From contig NZ_CP150634.1 of assembly GCF_038051925.1 (NCBI RefSeq), forward strand, positions 4,938,977 through 5,002,976: 64,000 bases of DNA, in the 5' to 3' direction. The DNA is from Methylotuvimicrobium sp. KM2. Lineage in GTDB: Bacteria > Pseudomonadota > Gammaproteobacteria > Methylococcales > Methylomonadaceae. A model generated the notes under the pieces. That model worked only from the letters and a program-made list of their open reading frames with translations. It searched no databases and was not told the origin of the DNA. Position 1 is the first letter of the stretch. Each line of letters opens with the position of its first letter. Both the position numbers and the translations under genes were made by a program. Shown one piece after another: positions 28,858-37,916 of this stretch.

Positions 28858-30327
28858 TTACTCTTCCCAGGCCCGACCGTCACGCGCCAGCAATGCGACC
28901 GACGCGACCGGCCCCCAACTTCCTGCGGAATAGGGTTTTGGCGCGATTTTTCTACGCGCCCAAGCATCTTGTATCGAATCAACCCAAGCCCAAGCCTGTT
29001 CGATTTCCTGCCGACTCAGGAACAAGGTCGGATCGCCGCGCATCGCTTCCAAAATCAGCCGCTCGTAACCGCCGAAAAACGGACTGTTTTTGAACGTTTC
29101 AGAAAAGCTCAAATCGAGCTTATTCTGCTGTAATGTGATACTACCGCCGATACCGGGTACCTTATTGAGCATTTCAATTTCGACACCTTCCTTCGGCTGT
29201 AAATGAATGATCAACTTATTCGGCGGCAATTCGCGGTAACTGTCCTTAAAGATATTGTGCGGCAAGCGCTTGAAATAAACGACGATCTCGGTACGTTTGT
29301 TTTGCATGCGCTTGCCTGTGCGTAAATAAATCGGCACGCCGGCCCAGCGCCAATTATCGATATCGACACGCACCGCGACGAAGCTTTCGGTGGTACTCTC
29401 CTTATTGGCACCTTCCTCCTCGGTATAGCCAGGCACGGCTTGTCCTTTCATGTAACCGGCGGTGTATTGCCCACGCACGGTTACTTCTTCGACATTGTCG
29501 GCGGTAATCGGACGCAAGGCTTTCAACACCTTGATTTTTTCGCTATGAATGCTTTCGGCTTCCAGCGACGCGGGTGGTTCCATTGTGATAAAGGTCAAGA
29601 TCTGCAATAAATGATTTTGCAGCATATCCCGTAGTTGACCGGTTTTATCAAAATATTCCCAACGGCCCTCGATTCCGACTTCCTCGCCAACGGTAATTTG
29701 AATGTGATCGATGGTATTGTGATTCCAATTAGTCGTGAAGATCGAATTGGCGAAACGCAAGGCCAACAAATTCAGTACCGTTTCCTTGCCTAAATAATGA
29801 TCGATACGGAATACTTGATCCTCTTGGAAGACTTCGGCGACGGCATCGTTAATTTCCCGATTGGATTTCAGATCGTTACCGATCGGCTTTTCCATGACCA
29901 CACGCGATTCCCGGGTCAAAATTTTCGCTTTATCGAGTCCCTGGCAAATATTTTTGAACAAAAACGGAGCAACGGCTAAATAATTGACCAGTACCCTGGA
30001 TTTAGAATCGATGACCGCATTCAATTGTTTATATTGATCGAGCTGAGTTAGGTCGATCATGAGATATTGCATTCGAGCCGAGTAACGCTGCCAGACTTCA
30101 TCGTCGATCGTTTCGTTCAGATAAGACTGTAAACTTTTCCTCGCGACTTTAACGAAACCGCCCTCTTCGAGAACATGCCGGTCAATACCGATGATACGAG
30201 TCTCGGGCTCGATCAATTCGGATTTTTCGAGCCGATATAACGAAATTAATAATTTGCGCGTCGATAAATCGCCTAACGCGCCATATATGACCAAGTCGCA
30301 AGGTTTGAATTTTTGATTTGATTTCAT
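28858..30327 (-). CDS. zwf: glucose-6-phosphate 1-dehydrogenase
   Basis: 489 aa, usual length. Nucleotide-binding GALGDLSTRK (16-25) and the active-site signature RIDHYLGKE (174-182) are present. Oxidises glucose-6-P to 6-phosphogluconolactone, making NADPH for the pentose phosphate and Entner-Doudoroff routes (in type I methanotrophs also linked to the RuMP cycle). No pgl, gnd or edd gene is adjacent. Start ATG at 30327. Confidence 0.97.
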   Translation of the reverse strand: MKSNQKFKPCDLVIYGALGDLSTRKLLISLYRLEKSELIEPETRIIGIDRHVLEEGGFVKVARKSLQSYLNETIDDEVWQRYSARMQYLMIDLTQLDQYKQLNAVIDSKSRVLVNYLAVAPFLFKNICQGLDKAKILTRESRVVMEKPIGNDLKSNREINDAVAEVFQEDQVFRIDHYLGKETVLNLLALRFANSIFTTNWNHNTIDHIQITVGEEVGIEGRWEYFDKTGQLRDMLQNHLLQILTFITMEPPASLEAESIHSEKIKVLKALRPITADNVEEVTVRGQYTAGYMKGQAVPGYTEEEGANKESTTESFVAVRVDIDNWRWAGVPIYLRTGKRMQNKRTEIVVYFKRLPHNIFKDSYRELPPNKLIIHLQPKEGVEIEMLNKVPGIGGSITLQQNKLDLSFSETFKNSPFFGGYERLILEAMRGDPTLFLSRQEIEQAWAWVDSIQDAWARRKIAPKPYSAGSWGPVASVALLARDGRAWEE

Positions 30328-30415
30328 TGAATTTGATGAAGAATAAACCGATTTTCGGCTACTTAATTAGATTTGAAAAAATAAAAGAAAAACCGGAACC
30401 GCTTCCTTACGTTCA

Positions 30416-30976
30416 TTAATCTTTCCATTTAATATTGCAGCCTATACTCGGTATTTGCTGCGGATCGATTGGTTTGTCCGCCAATAAGTTATCTAAGGCC
30501 GCGCGTAAATCGCTACCGGTCAGCGGCACTTCGTTTTTAGGGGTCGATCCGTCCAAGCGTCCGCGATAAACACAAGATAGGGTTGCATCGAATACATAGA
30601 TATCCGGCGTGCAAGCAGCTTGATAGGCTTTCGCAACAGACTGGCTTTCATCGTAAAGATAAGCGGCGAAAGGGTTGCCCCATTCCCGCATCATTGTTTG
30701 CATTTTGTCCGGCGCGTCCTGCGGATAATTGACGATATCATTAGCGCTGATCGCAATCGTGCTAATGCCCTGTGCTCGATATTCCTCGGCAATGGCGATC
30801 AATTGATCTTTGACATGCAGAACATAAGGGCAATGATTACACATGAAGAGAATCACCGTACCTTTTTCTCCTTTCAATTCTTGAAGCGTTTTAGTCTTTC
30901 CGGTCATGGTATCGGGTAATTCGAAATCCGGCGCACGGGTTCCTAAAGGCATCATATTAGATTCGGTCGCTGCCAT
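30416..30976 (-). CDS. thioredoxin-like/peroxiredoxin-family protein with CNHCPY motif
   Basis: 186 aa redoxin fold: 'PLGTRAPDFELPDTMTG' entry, then the active site C-N-H-C-P-Y at about residue 50, with long AhpC-TSA-like spacing ('AISANDIVNYPQDAPDKM'). The family is a cytosolic thioredoxin-like oxidoreductase with no settled substrate. TAGGAG precedes ATG 30976. It lies 88 bp upstream of zwf on the same strand and could be co-transcribed. Confidence 0.87.
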   Translation of the reverse strand: MAATESNMMPLGTRAPDFELPDTMTGKTKTLQELKGEKGTVILFMCNHCPYVLHVKDQLIAIAEEYRAQGISTIAISANDIVNYPQDAPDKMQTMMREWGNPFAAYLYDESQSVAKAYQAACTPDIYVFDATLSCVYRGRLDGSTPKNEVPLTGSDLRAALDNLLADKPIDPQQIPSIGCNIKWKD

Positions 30977-31285
30977 TCTATATACTCCTATGTCTTGCTT
31001 AGATAATCTTAAACCATCTCGAAAGCGGAATTATAAAGCCTTAGGCTAAGTATGGATAGTTAGGCCGCTTTTCAAATAACCGGTTTTACTTTATGAACCA
31101 TTAGTCGGCATACTACTTGACTCATCTATGAAATATCTGGACTAATTGACTTTTAATCCCTTCCTTATGAGGGATCGTTCAACTTTGTTTGCTGTGGGGT
31201 ATGCTTGTCAATGACTACTACCAATGGATAACTGACCCTTTCTGAGCTACCTTGGCGGCCGACGATTTCATCCCAATTCCAAATA
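30977..31285. other. divergent intergenic region, no gene seen
   Basis: 309 bp between the divergent thioredoxin-like gene and fnr. It must hold both promoters. I see no FNR box matching TTGATnnnnATCAA and no strong palindrome. Confidence 0.6.
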
Positions 31286-32002
31286 ATGACAGTAACGATG
31301 GACTATGACCCATACGAAACATTATGCCAAGACTGCAGGTTAGTCGAGCTATGTCTTCCATACGGCTTACCGAAAACCGAGCTGGAACAGTTCGAGACAA
31401 TCGTAAAAAACAAAGCGCCACTGTTAACCGATCAATATATCTATCAACAGGACGACAAATGCCGAAGTTTATTCGTCGTTAAAACAGGGTCGTTCAGAAG
31501 TTTTATATACAGTGAGGATGGCGCCGAACAAACAATTGGATTTTATTTACCCGGGGAATTAATGGGGTTTGACGCTTTTCAGCATGGGCGCTTCACAAGC
31601 TCGAGCATAGCGCTTGAAACGAGCAAAGTATGCGAATTGCCATTATCGAAGCTTAATGAATTATGCCGGTTGTTTCCTAGTTTGCAATCTCAAATGCTGC
31701 GCGTTTTAGGTAAGGAAATCGAATCCGATCATAATCAGATTTTGTTATTAGGTCATCGTTCAGCCAAAGAAAAAATGGCGACCTTTCTATTAAGGCTATC
31801 GCATCGATACAATGCCTTAGGTTTTTCGAAAACCGAATTCAATTTGACGATGAAACGGCAAGATATCGCTAATTTTTTAGGTATCACTAACGAAACCGTT
31901 AGCCGCTTGCTTGCCGATTTGAACCATCAGGGAATCATTACCATCAATCGACGCAACGTCAAAATTAACAATATGGACTCTTTAAAAGTCATTGTCGAAT
32001 AA
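31286..32002 (+). CDS. fnr: FNR-type oxygen-sensing transcription regulator
   Basis: 238 aa Crp/Fnr protein. Cluster ligands are visible: C14-x2-C17-x5-C23 at the N-terminus and C116 in 'SKVCELPL', equivalent to FNR C20, C23, C29 and C122, so an O2-labile [4Fe-4S] cluster is expected. The recognition helix 'ETVSRLL' carries the E-xx-SR set that reads TTGAT half-sites. Alternative start M5 (31298). A perfect FNR box lies 320 bp downstream, in front of a small lipoprotein gene. Confidence 0.93.
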   Translation: MTVTMDYDPYETLCQDCRLVELCLPYGLPKTELEQFETIVKNKAPLLTDQYIYQQDDKCRSLFVVKTGSFRSFIYSEDGAEQTIGFYLPGELMGFDAFQHGRFTSSSIALETSKVCELPLSKLNELCRLFPSLQSQMLRVLGKEIESDHNQILLLGHRSAKEKMATFLLRLSHRYNALGFSKTEFNLTMKRQDIANFLGITNETVSRLLADLNHQGIITINRRNVKINNMDSLKVIVE

Positions 32003-32079
32003 TTGTTATTGAACCGAAGCTACCGCATAATCCCTTAAAGAGTAGCGGAAACCTCGGTTAAACTCGCAACGGAAAGTCG

Positions 32080-32208
32080 TTATTTCAACATCATTTGCGC
32101 TGAATTTGCAGAGTCGGACGGTCGGCTGGGACCTTGACCGGATTCGCCGCAAGCGGCTAAGGCTGAAACTGCAATAATGGCTAAAAACAAACGGCTAATA
32201 ATTTTCAT
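32080..32208 (-). CDS. small lipoprotein, 42 aa
   Basis: Reading from ATG 32208: MKIISRLFLAIIAVSALAAC then GESGQGPSRPSDSANSAQ and MMLK, stop TAA at 32080. A signal peptide with lipobox LAAC puts the lipidated Cys at residue 20, leaving a 23-residue Ser/Gly/Pro-rich mature peptide. Too short for a domain; function unknown. An FNR box, a well-spaced -10 element and a 20-bp palindrome lie upstream, so it is likely expressed under low oxygen. Confidence 0.75.
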   Translation of the reverse strand: MKIISRLFLAIIAVSALAACGESGQGPSRPSDSANSAQMMLK

Positions 32209-32247
32209 AATAAACTTTTCTCAATTGTGAGTTAAAACGTATTGTTC

Positions 32248-32267
32248 TGTTGTTCGATCGAACAACA
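32248..32267. promoter_or_regulatory. 20-bp perfect palindrome in the lipoprotein leader
   Basis: TGTTGTTCGATCGAACAACA, 40 bp upstream of the lipoprotein ATG, downstream of its predicted transcription start. Could be an operator or an mRNA hairpin. Confidence 0.5.
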
Positions 32268-32294
32268 AAACTTAACACCCTTATGGGTGAAGCC

Positions 32295-32335
32295 ATTATC
32301 ACATTATTAGTTTATCGCTGATTGATATGGATCAA
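32295..32335 (-). promoter_or_regulatory. FNR box and class II promoter for the lipoprotein
   Basis: TTGATATGGATCAA (32322-32335) is a perfect TTGAT-N4-ATCAA site. On the minus strand an extended -10, TGTGATAAT (hexamer at 32295-32300), lies 31 bp from the box centre, the spacing of an FNR site at -41.5. Predicted start near 32288. Confidence 0.75.
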
Positions 32336-32590
32336 TTGGTAACCGATTTGTCGATCGACATTTGCAATTCGGCAACAACACGTTCTACACGCGATCCCTG
32401 ACCCTCTCTAAAATTTGACGGGCACTCCGAGGCCGAATTTTCATCTACGATGAACATACTTAAGTTGAAGCTTATTGGACACCCCGGCACCGAAATTTAA
32501 TGAGCTAAAGGTATGAAAAAAATATTTTGAACATTCGGATAAAATACTTATCTCAAATATAAATAGATGAACATATGAGTAGATATTGAT

Positions 32591-32962
32591 ATGATTAATT
32601 CGCCTGGCCTAGGCGCTAAGGACTGCTGCGATGGGCAAGAGACGCATCCCGAGTTGTTGGCCAAGGCCATACCGGACTTGCCCAATGAGAGCGAAGCCGG
32701 TCGATTGGCCGACTTGTTTAAAGCTTTAGCCGATCCCACTAGGGTAAGGATCATTGCCGCACTCCTGCACACCGAGTTATGCGTGGACGATTTGGCCAAC
32801 TTATTGGATATGAGCCAATCGGCTATTTCACACCAGCTGCGATTGCTGCGTAATCTGCATCTGGTACAGTTCCGTCGATCCGGAAAGCATGCTTTCTATC
32901 GACTAGTTGACGACCATGTTCGAGATTTGTTTCAACGCAGTCGAGAACATTTGGATTGTTAA
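32591..32962 (+). CDS. ArsR/SmtB family metal-responsive repressor
   Basis: 123 aa winged helix. Alpha-3 'ELCVDDLANLL' keeps one Cys of the alpha-3N site, and alpha-5 has D-x-H-x10-H-x2-C ('DDHVRDLFQRSREHLDC'), the Zn/Co site of SmtB/CzrA, plus an N-terminal CC. The HTH segment is 'MSQSAISHQLRLLRNLHLV'. A metal-bound repressor would leave DNA and allow expression of the adjacent His-rich protein. Possible operator around 32545-32585 (imperfect ATGAAC..TGAGTA). Confidence 0.9.
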   Translation: MINSPGLGAKDCCDGQETHPELLAKAIPDLPNESEAGRLADLFKALADPTRVRIIAALLHTELCVDDLANLLDMSQSAISHQLRLLRNLHLVQFRRSGKHAFYRLVDDHVRDLFQRSREHLDC

Positions 32963-33002
32963 AACAAGGCGTTATCGCTCTTTTAATTTAGGAGATTCCT
33001 CC

Positions 33003-33329
33003 ATGAAACATCACATTCACACCGAACACAAGCACGTTCATAACGAACATTGCGGTCATATGCGTATCGAACATGACGGTCATGTGGATTATTTACACGA
33101 CGGCCATTTGCATCATGCGCATCAAGACCATTACGACGAACACGTCATTGCTGTAACAGAAACCAACCCAGCCGTTTGTGCGCCGTTAGTCTGCGCTTGC
33201 GGTCATGAAGGGTGCGGGCACGCGGCCATTCCGCATGGCGATCACATCGATTACATCGTCAATGGACGTTTACATCACCCGCACGGTGATCACTGCGACG
33301 ATCACGGCCCCATAACGATAATCAACTGA
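33003..33329 (+). CDS. histidine-rich metal-binding protein
   Basis: 108 aa from ATG 33003 with GGAG upstream; the frame further upstream to 32907 belongs to the regulator region. About a quarter of residues are His. Two related modules: 'HDGHVDYLHDGHLHHAHQDHYDEH' in pieces, and 'HGDHIDYIVNGRLHHPHGDHCDDH'; between them 'CAPLVCACGHEGCGH'. No signal peptide. Probably a cytosolic Zn/Ni/Co buffer or chaperone. It lies 40 bp after the ArsR gene and is likely in its operon. Confidence 0.82.
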   Translation: MKHHIHTEHKHVHNEHCGHMRIEHDGHVDYLHDGHLHHAHQDHYDEHVIAVTETNPAVCAPLVCACGHEGCGHAAIPHGDHIDYIVNGRLHHPHGDHCDDHGPITIIN

Positions 33330-33373
33330 CGATACTGAAAATTTCTGTCGAGGTTTCCAATTCACGCCAATCG

Positions 33374-33421
33374 TACCCGGCGCCAAGATGATTAAAGGAA
33401 TTCAAATTTAGGTGCCGGGTA
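33374..33421. terminator. hairpin between converging genes, dispersed-repeat fragment
   Basis: TACCCGGCGCC / GGTGCCGGGTA stem after the His-rich gene and before the end of batD. Sequence AATTTAGGTGC links it to the palindromic family at 12593-13069. No T run; possible bidirectional transcription stop. Confidence 0.45.
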
Positions 33422-33436
33422 ATCGAGGTTCGGTTT

Positions 33437-35146
33437 TCACACGCGATACAAAGGTTCCAACTCATTGTCTACCGGCTTATCGCCGAGTTGCTCCCTGGCT
33501 TTATGCTCGGAAAAGGCTTGAAATAACTTTTTACCTTGCCAGTCTAGCCGGTCCGCACTGTAAAGGCATGCATTCAGGTGCATAATCTCGTCTCGTAATC
33601 TGGCTTCGCAATGATTGGCCAAGTCGCCTAGACTGGCGACCTTGTATTTTTCCCGGCCCCAACCGATCAAGACATTCTTAGCCGCTTGAGAATCGTTTTC
33701 TGCACAGGCTTTTTTCAAGGATTTGGCATATTCAGACAAGGATTGTTGAGTCGGATCTTGCGCTTTTACTTCGGACTTTACCGGACGGCGCAAACCGAAA
33801 TAAAGTCCGGTTGCTAGCCAGCCGACTGCACAAAACAGCGCCGCCCACATCCAATAATCGAATTGCCTGGATGACTGCGTTGGGCTCTTGGAACTAGCGG
33901 TTTCTGCTTGAACTTTAAACTCGGCATTCGATACTGGTGGCGGTAACTCTTGTGCCGTCATTGCGCCTTCCGCAATCAGCGTTGTTTCCGGTAATTTAGC
34001 GATTTCGACTTGTCCGGTGCGGGTATTGAACCACGGTATTTCGATCGCCGGCAGTGTGTATTGACCGGCTTTTCCGGTAATAAACGCGATTTTTTCTTCG
34101 CGTAGCGCCTTAATGCCTTTAGGATCTTTATTTTCATTCAACACCGGTTGATCCGGATAAGTTTTCAGATCGGTTTGTTTCGGCTGCTTATGCAACTCGG
34201 GCAATTGGCCAACCGTCGCGCCTTGAGCGGCAATGCGTAACGTTCGAGTGAGCGGTTCGCCGACTCTCATTCGAGCAATATTGCCGGACCACTCCTGACT
34301 CAGACTCAACTTTTCGGCAGCCAACCAATGAGCGCCGGTAAAAGTTTCCGGAACCGGTTTGATCTCGAGGGTAATGGGTTTTGAGTTAATACGTTTCAAC
34401 TTTGTACTTTGCCGATTAAAAAAACCGTTGAATCGAGGCTGGCCTCCTGTAATCACTTCGGCATCGAGTTGCAAGGGGGCAATCGTCATCGTTCCGCTTT
34501 GCTGCGGAAAAATCGCATATTTACGCTCAGTGACTTGATAACCGATGCCGCCGATTTGAGTTGTGTAATTGCTGTCTTCGCCCAGTTTTTCGATAACGGC
34601 ATTATCTAATTCCGGTTCGGATAACCGGGCTTGCGTGATCGACACTCGGCGATAGAAACGCAAGGTATAGAGAACTTGGGATTGGACATAAGGATTTTCC
34701 GGCGTGGCTTCGACTTCCAAAAACAGATCGTCATCAGCGGCCTGAATCTCACGGCTACCGGCTTCGGTCACCATCAAGGAAACTTCATTGCTACGATCTT
34801 TGCCGAAAGCAATGGCCGGTATCGTCAATTCGCCCTCGCGTTTAGCCATGACCGACAATTTCCATTGCTGCGTCTTACTGTATTGACCGTTAATGATCGA
34901 TGTACTACTGCTTTGACTCCGGCCAAGTATCTCGAAATCTTTTTCGAGCGGTGCAAAGTCTGGCTGATCGTCCGGCGTTTCATCGGCAATAAAAGTAATC
35001 TGGAACGATTCGTTCAAGCCGACCGGGCTACGATCGACCGTTACATCGATGTTTGCGGCCTGTGCCTTGAAAGTCGCGAATAAGCTAAACACTATCAGCA
35101 TCAAGAAGCTCTTTATCGAGAGCCTTTTTTTTGTCGCTATCCTCAT
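33437..35146 (-). CDS. batD: BatD-family protein (oxygen tolerance, Bat operon)
   Basis: 569 aa from ATG 35146 with GGTGA ahead; a TTG at 35158 would overlap the upstream gene by 7 nt. Signal peptide (cleavage near 'FKAQA|AN'), BatD repeats of Ig-like beta domains ('VDRSPVGLNESFQITF'), one C-terminal membrane helix near residue 460, and a cytosolic tail. BatD proteins are periplasmic parts of MoxR/VWA complexes. Last gene of the operon moxR-DUF58-DUF4381-batA-batB/C-batD. Confidence 0.9.
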   Translation of the reverse strand: MRIATKKRLSIKSFLMLIVFSLFATFKAQAANIDVTVDRSPVGLNESFQITFIADETPDDQPDFAPLEKDFEILGRSQSSSTSIINGQYSKTQQWKLSVMAKREGELTIPAIAFGKDRSNEVSLMVTEAGSREIQAADDDLFLEVEATPENPYVQSQVLYTLRFYRRVSITQARLSEPELDNAVIEKLGEDSNYTTQIGGIGYQVTERKYAIFPQQSGTMTIAPLQLDAEVITGGQPRFNGFFNRQSTKLKRINSKPITLEIKPVPETFTGAHWLAAEKLSLSQEWSGNIARMRVGEPLTRTLRIAAQGATVGQLPELHKQPKQTDLKTYPDQPVLNENKDPKGIKALREEKIAFITGKAGQYTLPAIEIPWFNTRTGQVEIAKLPETTLIAEGAMTAQELPPPVSNAEFKVQAETASSKSPTQSSRQFDYWMWAALFCAVGWLATGLYFGLRRPVKSEVKAQDPTQQSLSEYAKSLKKACAENDSQAAKNVLIGWGREKYKVASLGDLANHCEARLRDEIMHLNACLYSADRLDWQGKKLFQAFSEHKAREQLGDKPVDNELEPLYRV

Positions 35147-35151
35147 CGTCG

Positions 35152-36939
35152 TCACCAAGCTTCGTCTTGTTGCTTTTGCCGGCCGCGGCGGCCGTATTGA
35201 TATTGGAATTTACGTTTCAACAAGCCGGCCGGATCATCCGGAATACGTTTCAGCCATTGTTCGCTGGCTTGTTTAGCTTCATCGGCCGGCTCGGTTTCTT
35301 GGCTTACCGCTTCTTCTTTTCCTTGATCGTCGGGCGTTTCGTCGTTTTGCTCTTGAACTTGACCTTCATCCTGTTCCGGATCGTCTTGCCCTTCTTCAAT
35401 GTCTTGAGGTTCAGGCGATGAACGTTGCCGGTCTTGACCGTCCTCTTGTTCTTTTTGATCTGGGGGTTCGCCTCCGGACTCTTCCGAAGGCTCGCCTTGT
35501 TCGTTTTGTTCGGACGATGGCTCGGAATCTTGCTGTTGATTCTTATCGTTTTGGCCTTGTTGCTGTTCTTGCTGTTGTTTTTCCAATTCTTTTTCGACAA
35601 CGGATTTATTGAAAGCCGCGTCTTCGTGATCAGGATCGAGCTTCAACGCTTCGTCATAGGCCGTGACGGCATCGGCCAAACGTCCCGATTGCGCTAGTGC
35701 ATTGCCTCGGTTGTAATGAGTGCGCGCGCTATCGCTATCTTTGAGTGTTTCAAGAACTTGTTCGTACGATCCTGACTTATATTCGGCGACGGCCTTCCAT
35801 TCCGGATCATTAAACAAACCGGCCGCTCGTTCGTAGTCTCCGGCATCAAAAGCCTGTTGCGCTTGTTGATTCGGCGTTTTCCACAAACTTTGCCAATCCT
35901 GCGCCTCGGCCCGGTTCGAAAAAGGCAAAACCAGCAGCATGGCAATCGATAATACGCCTTTCCGGAAACTCAATGCCGCCAACGGCAAAATCAGTAACAG
36001 TAGCCAAGGGCCGCGTTCCGCCCATAATTCCAGTAATAAGTCATCGTCCCCGGCATCGCTTTGAACTTGCCGGTTTTCAAATGCACTCAGCAGGGTTTCT
36101 ATATCGCTGTCGTTCGAGCTGATCGTCCGGTAGATGCCGTTACCGAGTACAGCTAATTTTTCCAATTCGCCGGCATTCAATTTCGGAACGACAATGCTGC
36201 CTTGTCCGTCCTTGACGAAACCGCCGCCCGGCGCACCGATCGGCGCGCCTTCGGACGTGCCGACTCCGAGTATCGATAAGGAATAAGCGCCCAGATTTTT
36301 TACCGCGGCTTCGGTTTTATCGACATCGGCGCCATCGGTTACCAAGAGAATATGGCCTTTTTGCATACCGGCTTGTTTCAGCAAATCGACCGCATGATTT
36401 AGCGCCGCAACGGAATTGCTGCCTTGTACCGGCATGATGTCGGTCGTCAATGCCGACAATTGACTGGCAATCGTTTGCGTATCGGCTGTCAACGGAGTCA
36501 CGGTAAAGGCATCGCCGGCATAGACCAATAACGCGGTCTGGCCGTCCTTGCGTTGCTTCAGGATGTCCGCGATTTTGAAACGGGCGCGTTCGAGCCGGCT
36601 CGGTTTTAGGTCGGCCGCATCCATTGAGCGCGATAAATCCAAGCCGATCACCAACGCCGAATCGTCGCGGAAAACAGGGGAGGGTAAGCGTTCCCAGGTG
36701 GGTCCCGCTAAAGCGAAGATCGCAAGCAAAGCCGCCAATGCTCCGGCGGTCAAGGTCATTCTGCTGCGATTTTGTACTTTGTCCTGCAGGATATAAGGCA
36801 ACAACGGCTCGTCGCAAACCGTCGACCAATTACCCCGATGTAGTTTATGTCTTAGCGTCAACAACAAAGCCGCAAACCAAGGTATTAGCGCCAACAGCCA
36901 CCACGGCCGGATAAAATGAAAGTATTGCCAGTCGATCAT
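35152..36939 (-). CDS. batB: VWA-TPR protein (BatB-BatC fusion) with Gln/Glu-rich tail
   Basis: 595 aa from ATG 36939, overlapping batA by 4 nt (ATGA). Two N-terminal helices, a von Willebrand A domain with MIDAS motif DLSRS (101-105), another helix pair near residues 305-345, a TPR block ('THYNRGNALAQSGRLADAVTAY') and about 110 residues of E/Q/D/P low-complexity sequence before a basic end. BatB (VWA) and BatC (TPR) are separate genes in many bacteria; here they are one chain. Confidence 0.88.
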   Translation of the reverse strand: MIDWQYFHFIRPWWLLALIPWFAALLLTLRHKLHRGNWSTVCDEPLLPYILQDKVQNRSRMTLTAGALAALLAIFALAGPTWERLPSPVFRDDSALVIGLDLSRSMDAADLKPSRLERARFKIADILKQRKDGQTALLVYAGDAFTVTPLTADTQTIASQLSALTTDIMPVQGSNSVAALNHAVDLLKQAGMQKGHILLVTDGADVDKTEAAVKNLGAYSLSILGVGTSEGAPIGAPGGGFVKDGQGSIVVPKLNAGELEKLAVLGNGIYRTISSNDSDIETLLSAFENRQVQSDAGDDDLLLELWAERGPWLLLLILPLAALSFRKGVLSIAMLLVLPFSNRAEAQDWQSLWKTPNQQAQQAFDAGDYERAAGLFNDPEWKAVAEYKSGSYEQVLETLKDSDSARTHYNRGNALAQSGRLADAVTAYDEALKLDPDHEDAAFNKSVVEKELEKQQQEQQQGQNDKNQQQDSEPSSEQNEQGEPSEESGGEPPDQKEQEDGQDRQRSSPEPQDIEEGQDDPEQDEGQVQEQNDETPDDQGKEEAVSQETEPADEAKQASEQWLKRIPDDPAGLLKRKFQYQYGRRGRQKQQDEAW

Positions 36940-37916
36940 GACATTCTCAATCTTGCCGTTGCGATGATGCCGGCCAAAACTAAGGAAATTGACAGAGGCC
37001 AATGGAATAATTCGCTACGAGGCCGAAAATACTGTTTGTCTTTCTCGACCGGTTCGAGTCGATCGAGAATATCGTAGATTTGCTCGAGCTCTTCGGTATT
37101 TCTAGCGCGAAAATAGCGTCCGCCGGTTTTTTCCGCAATCTCGGTCAAGGTCTTTTCGTCTAAGTCCATTGATGGATTGACTTTACGGGAACCGAAAAAA
37201 CTGCGCACGATCATTTCGTCTGCGCCGATGCCGATGGCATAAATTTTAAGATCATGTTCGGCAGCCAATTCCGCTGCTTTCAACGGCGTGACTTCACCTG
37301 CGGTATTCGCGCCGTCGGTCAGCAAAATCAATACGCGGCTTGTATCATCTTGGTTTCTTAGTCTTTTAACCGCCAAACCGATCGCATCGCCGATCGCCGT
37401 CATTTCGCCGGCCAAACTAATCACCGATTCGTTTAATAAAGTCACGACCGTTTTACGGTCGAAGGTCAAAGGCACTTGTAGATAAGCCTGAGTTCCGAAC
37501 AAAATTAAACCGATTCGATCGCCGGTTCGGCGCGCGATGAAATCGCCGGCGACCCATTTCGTCGCCGTGAGCCGGTCGACTCGTTGTTTGTTGATGATAA
37601 AGTCCTGTTCTTCCATGCTCCCCGATAAATCGACCGCAAGCATCAAATCACGTCCGCTGATCGTTTGTTCGACCGGTTCGCCGAGCCATTGCGGACGCAT
37701 GCCGGCAAATACCAACAAGATCCAAGCTATTACCGCGATCACCAGCGGCCAGCGCGCCGACTTCATCGATGCCTGCGCCGCGCACACCGAAAAATCTTCC
37801 AAAAAAGGGACTTTGAGCGCGGCTTGCTGTTGCGGCGAATCTTGCGGCAGCAACCAACGGACCAACAAAGGCAAGGGTAGTGCTGCAATTAACCAGGGCC
37901 ATTCAAAATGTATCAT
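36936..37916 (-). CDS. batA: VWA domain membrane protein BatA
   Basis: 326 aa. N-terminal helices (residues 6-24 and 57-75), MIDAS motif DLSGS (96-100), and a C-terminal helix near 305-322. The VWA domain projects into the periplasm and binds partners through a metal. Shares ATGA overlaps with both neighbours, so translation is coupled. Confidence 0.92.
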   Translation of the reverse strand: MIHFEWPWLIAALPLPLLVRWLLPQDSPQQQAALKVPFLEDFSVCAAQASMKSARWPLVIAVIAWILLVFAGMRPQWLGEPVEQTISGRDLMLAVDLSGSMEEQDFIINKQRVDRLTATKWVAGDFIARRTGDRIGLILFGTQAYLQVPLTFDRKTVVTLLNESVISLAGEMTAIGDAIGLAVKRLRNQDDTSRVLILLTDGANTAGEVTPLKAAELAAEHDLKIYAIGIGADEMIVRSFFGSRKVNPSMDLDEKTLTEIAEKTGGRYFRARNTEELEQIYDILDRLEPVEKDKQYFRPRSELFHWPLSISLVLAGIIATARLRMS

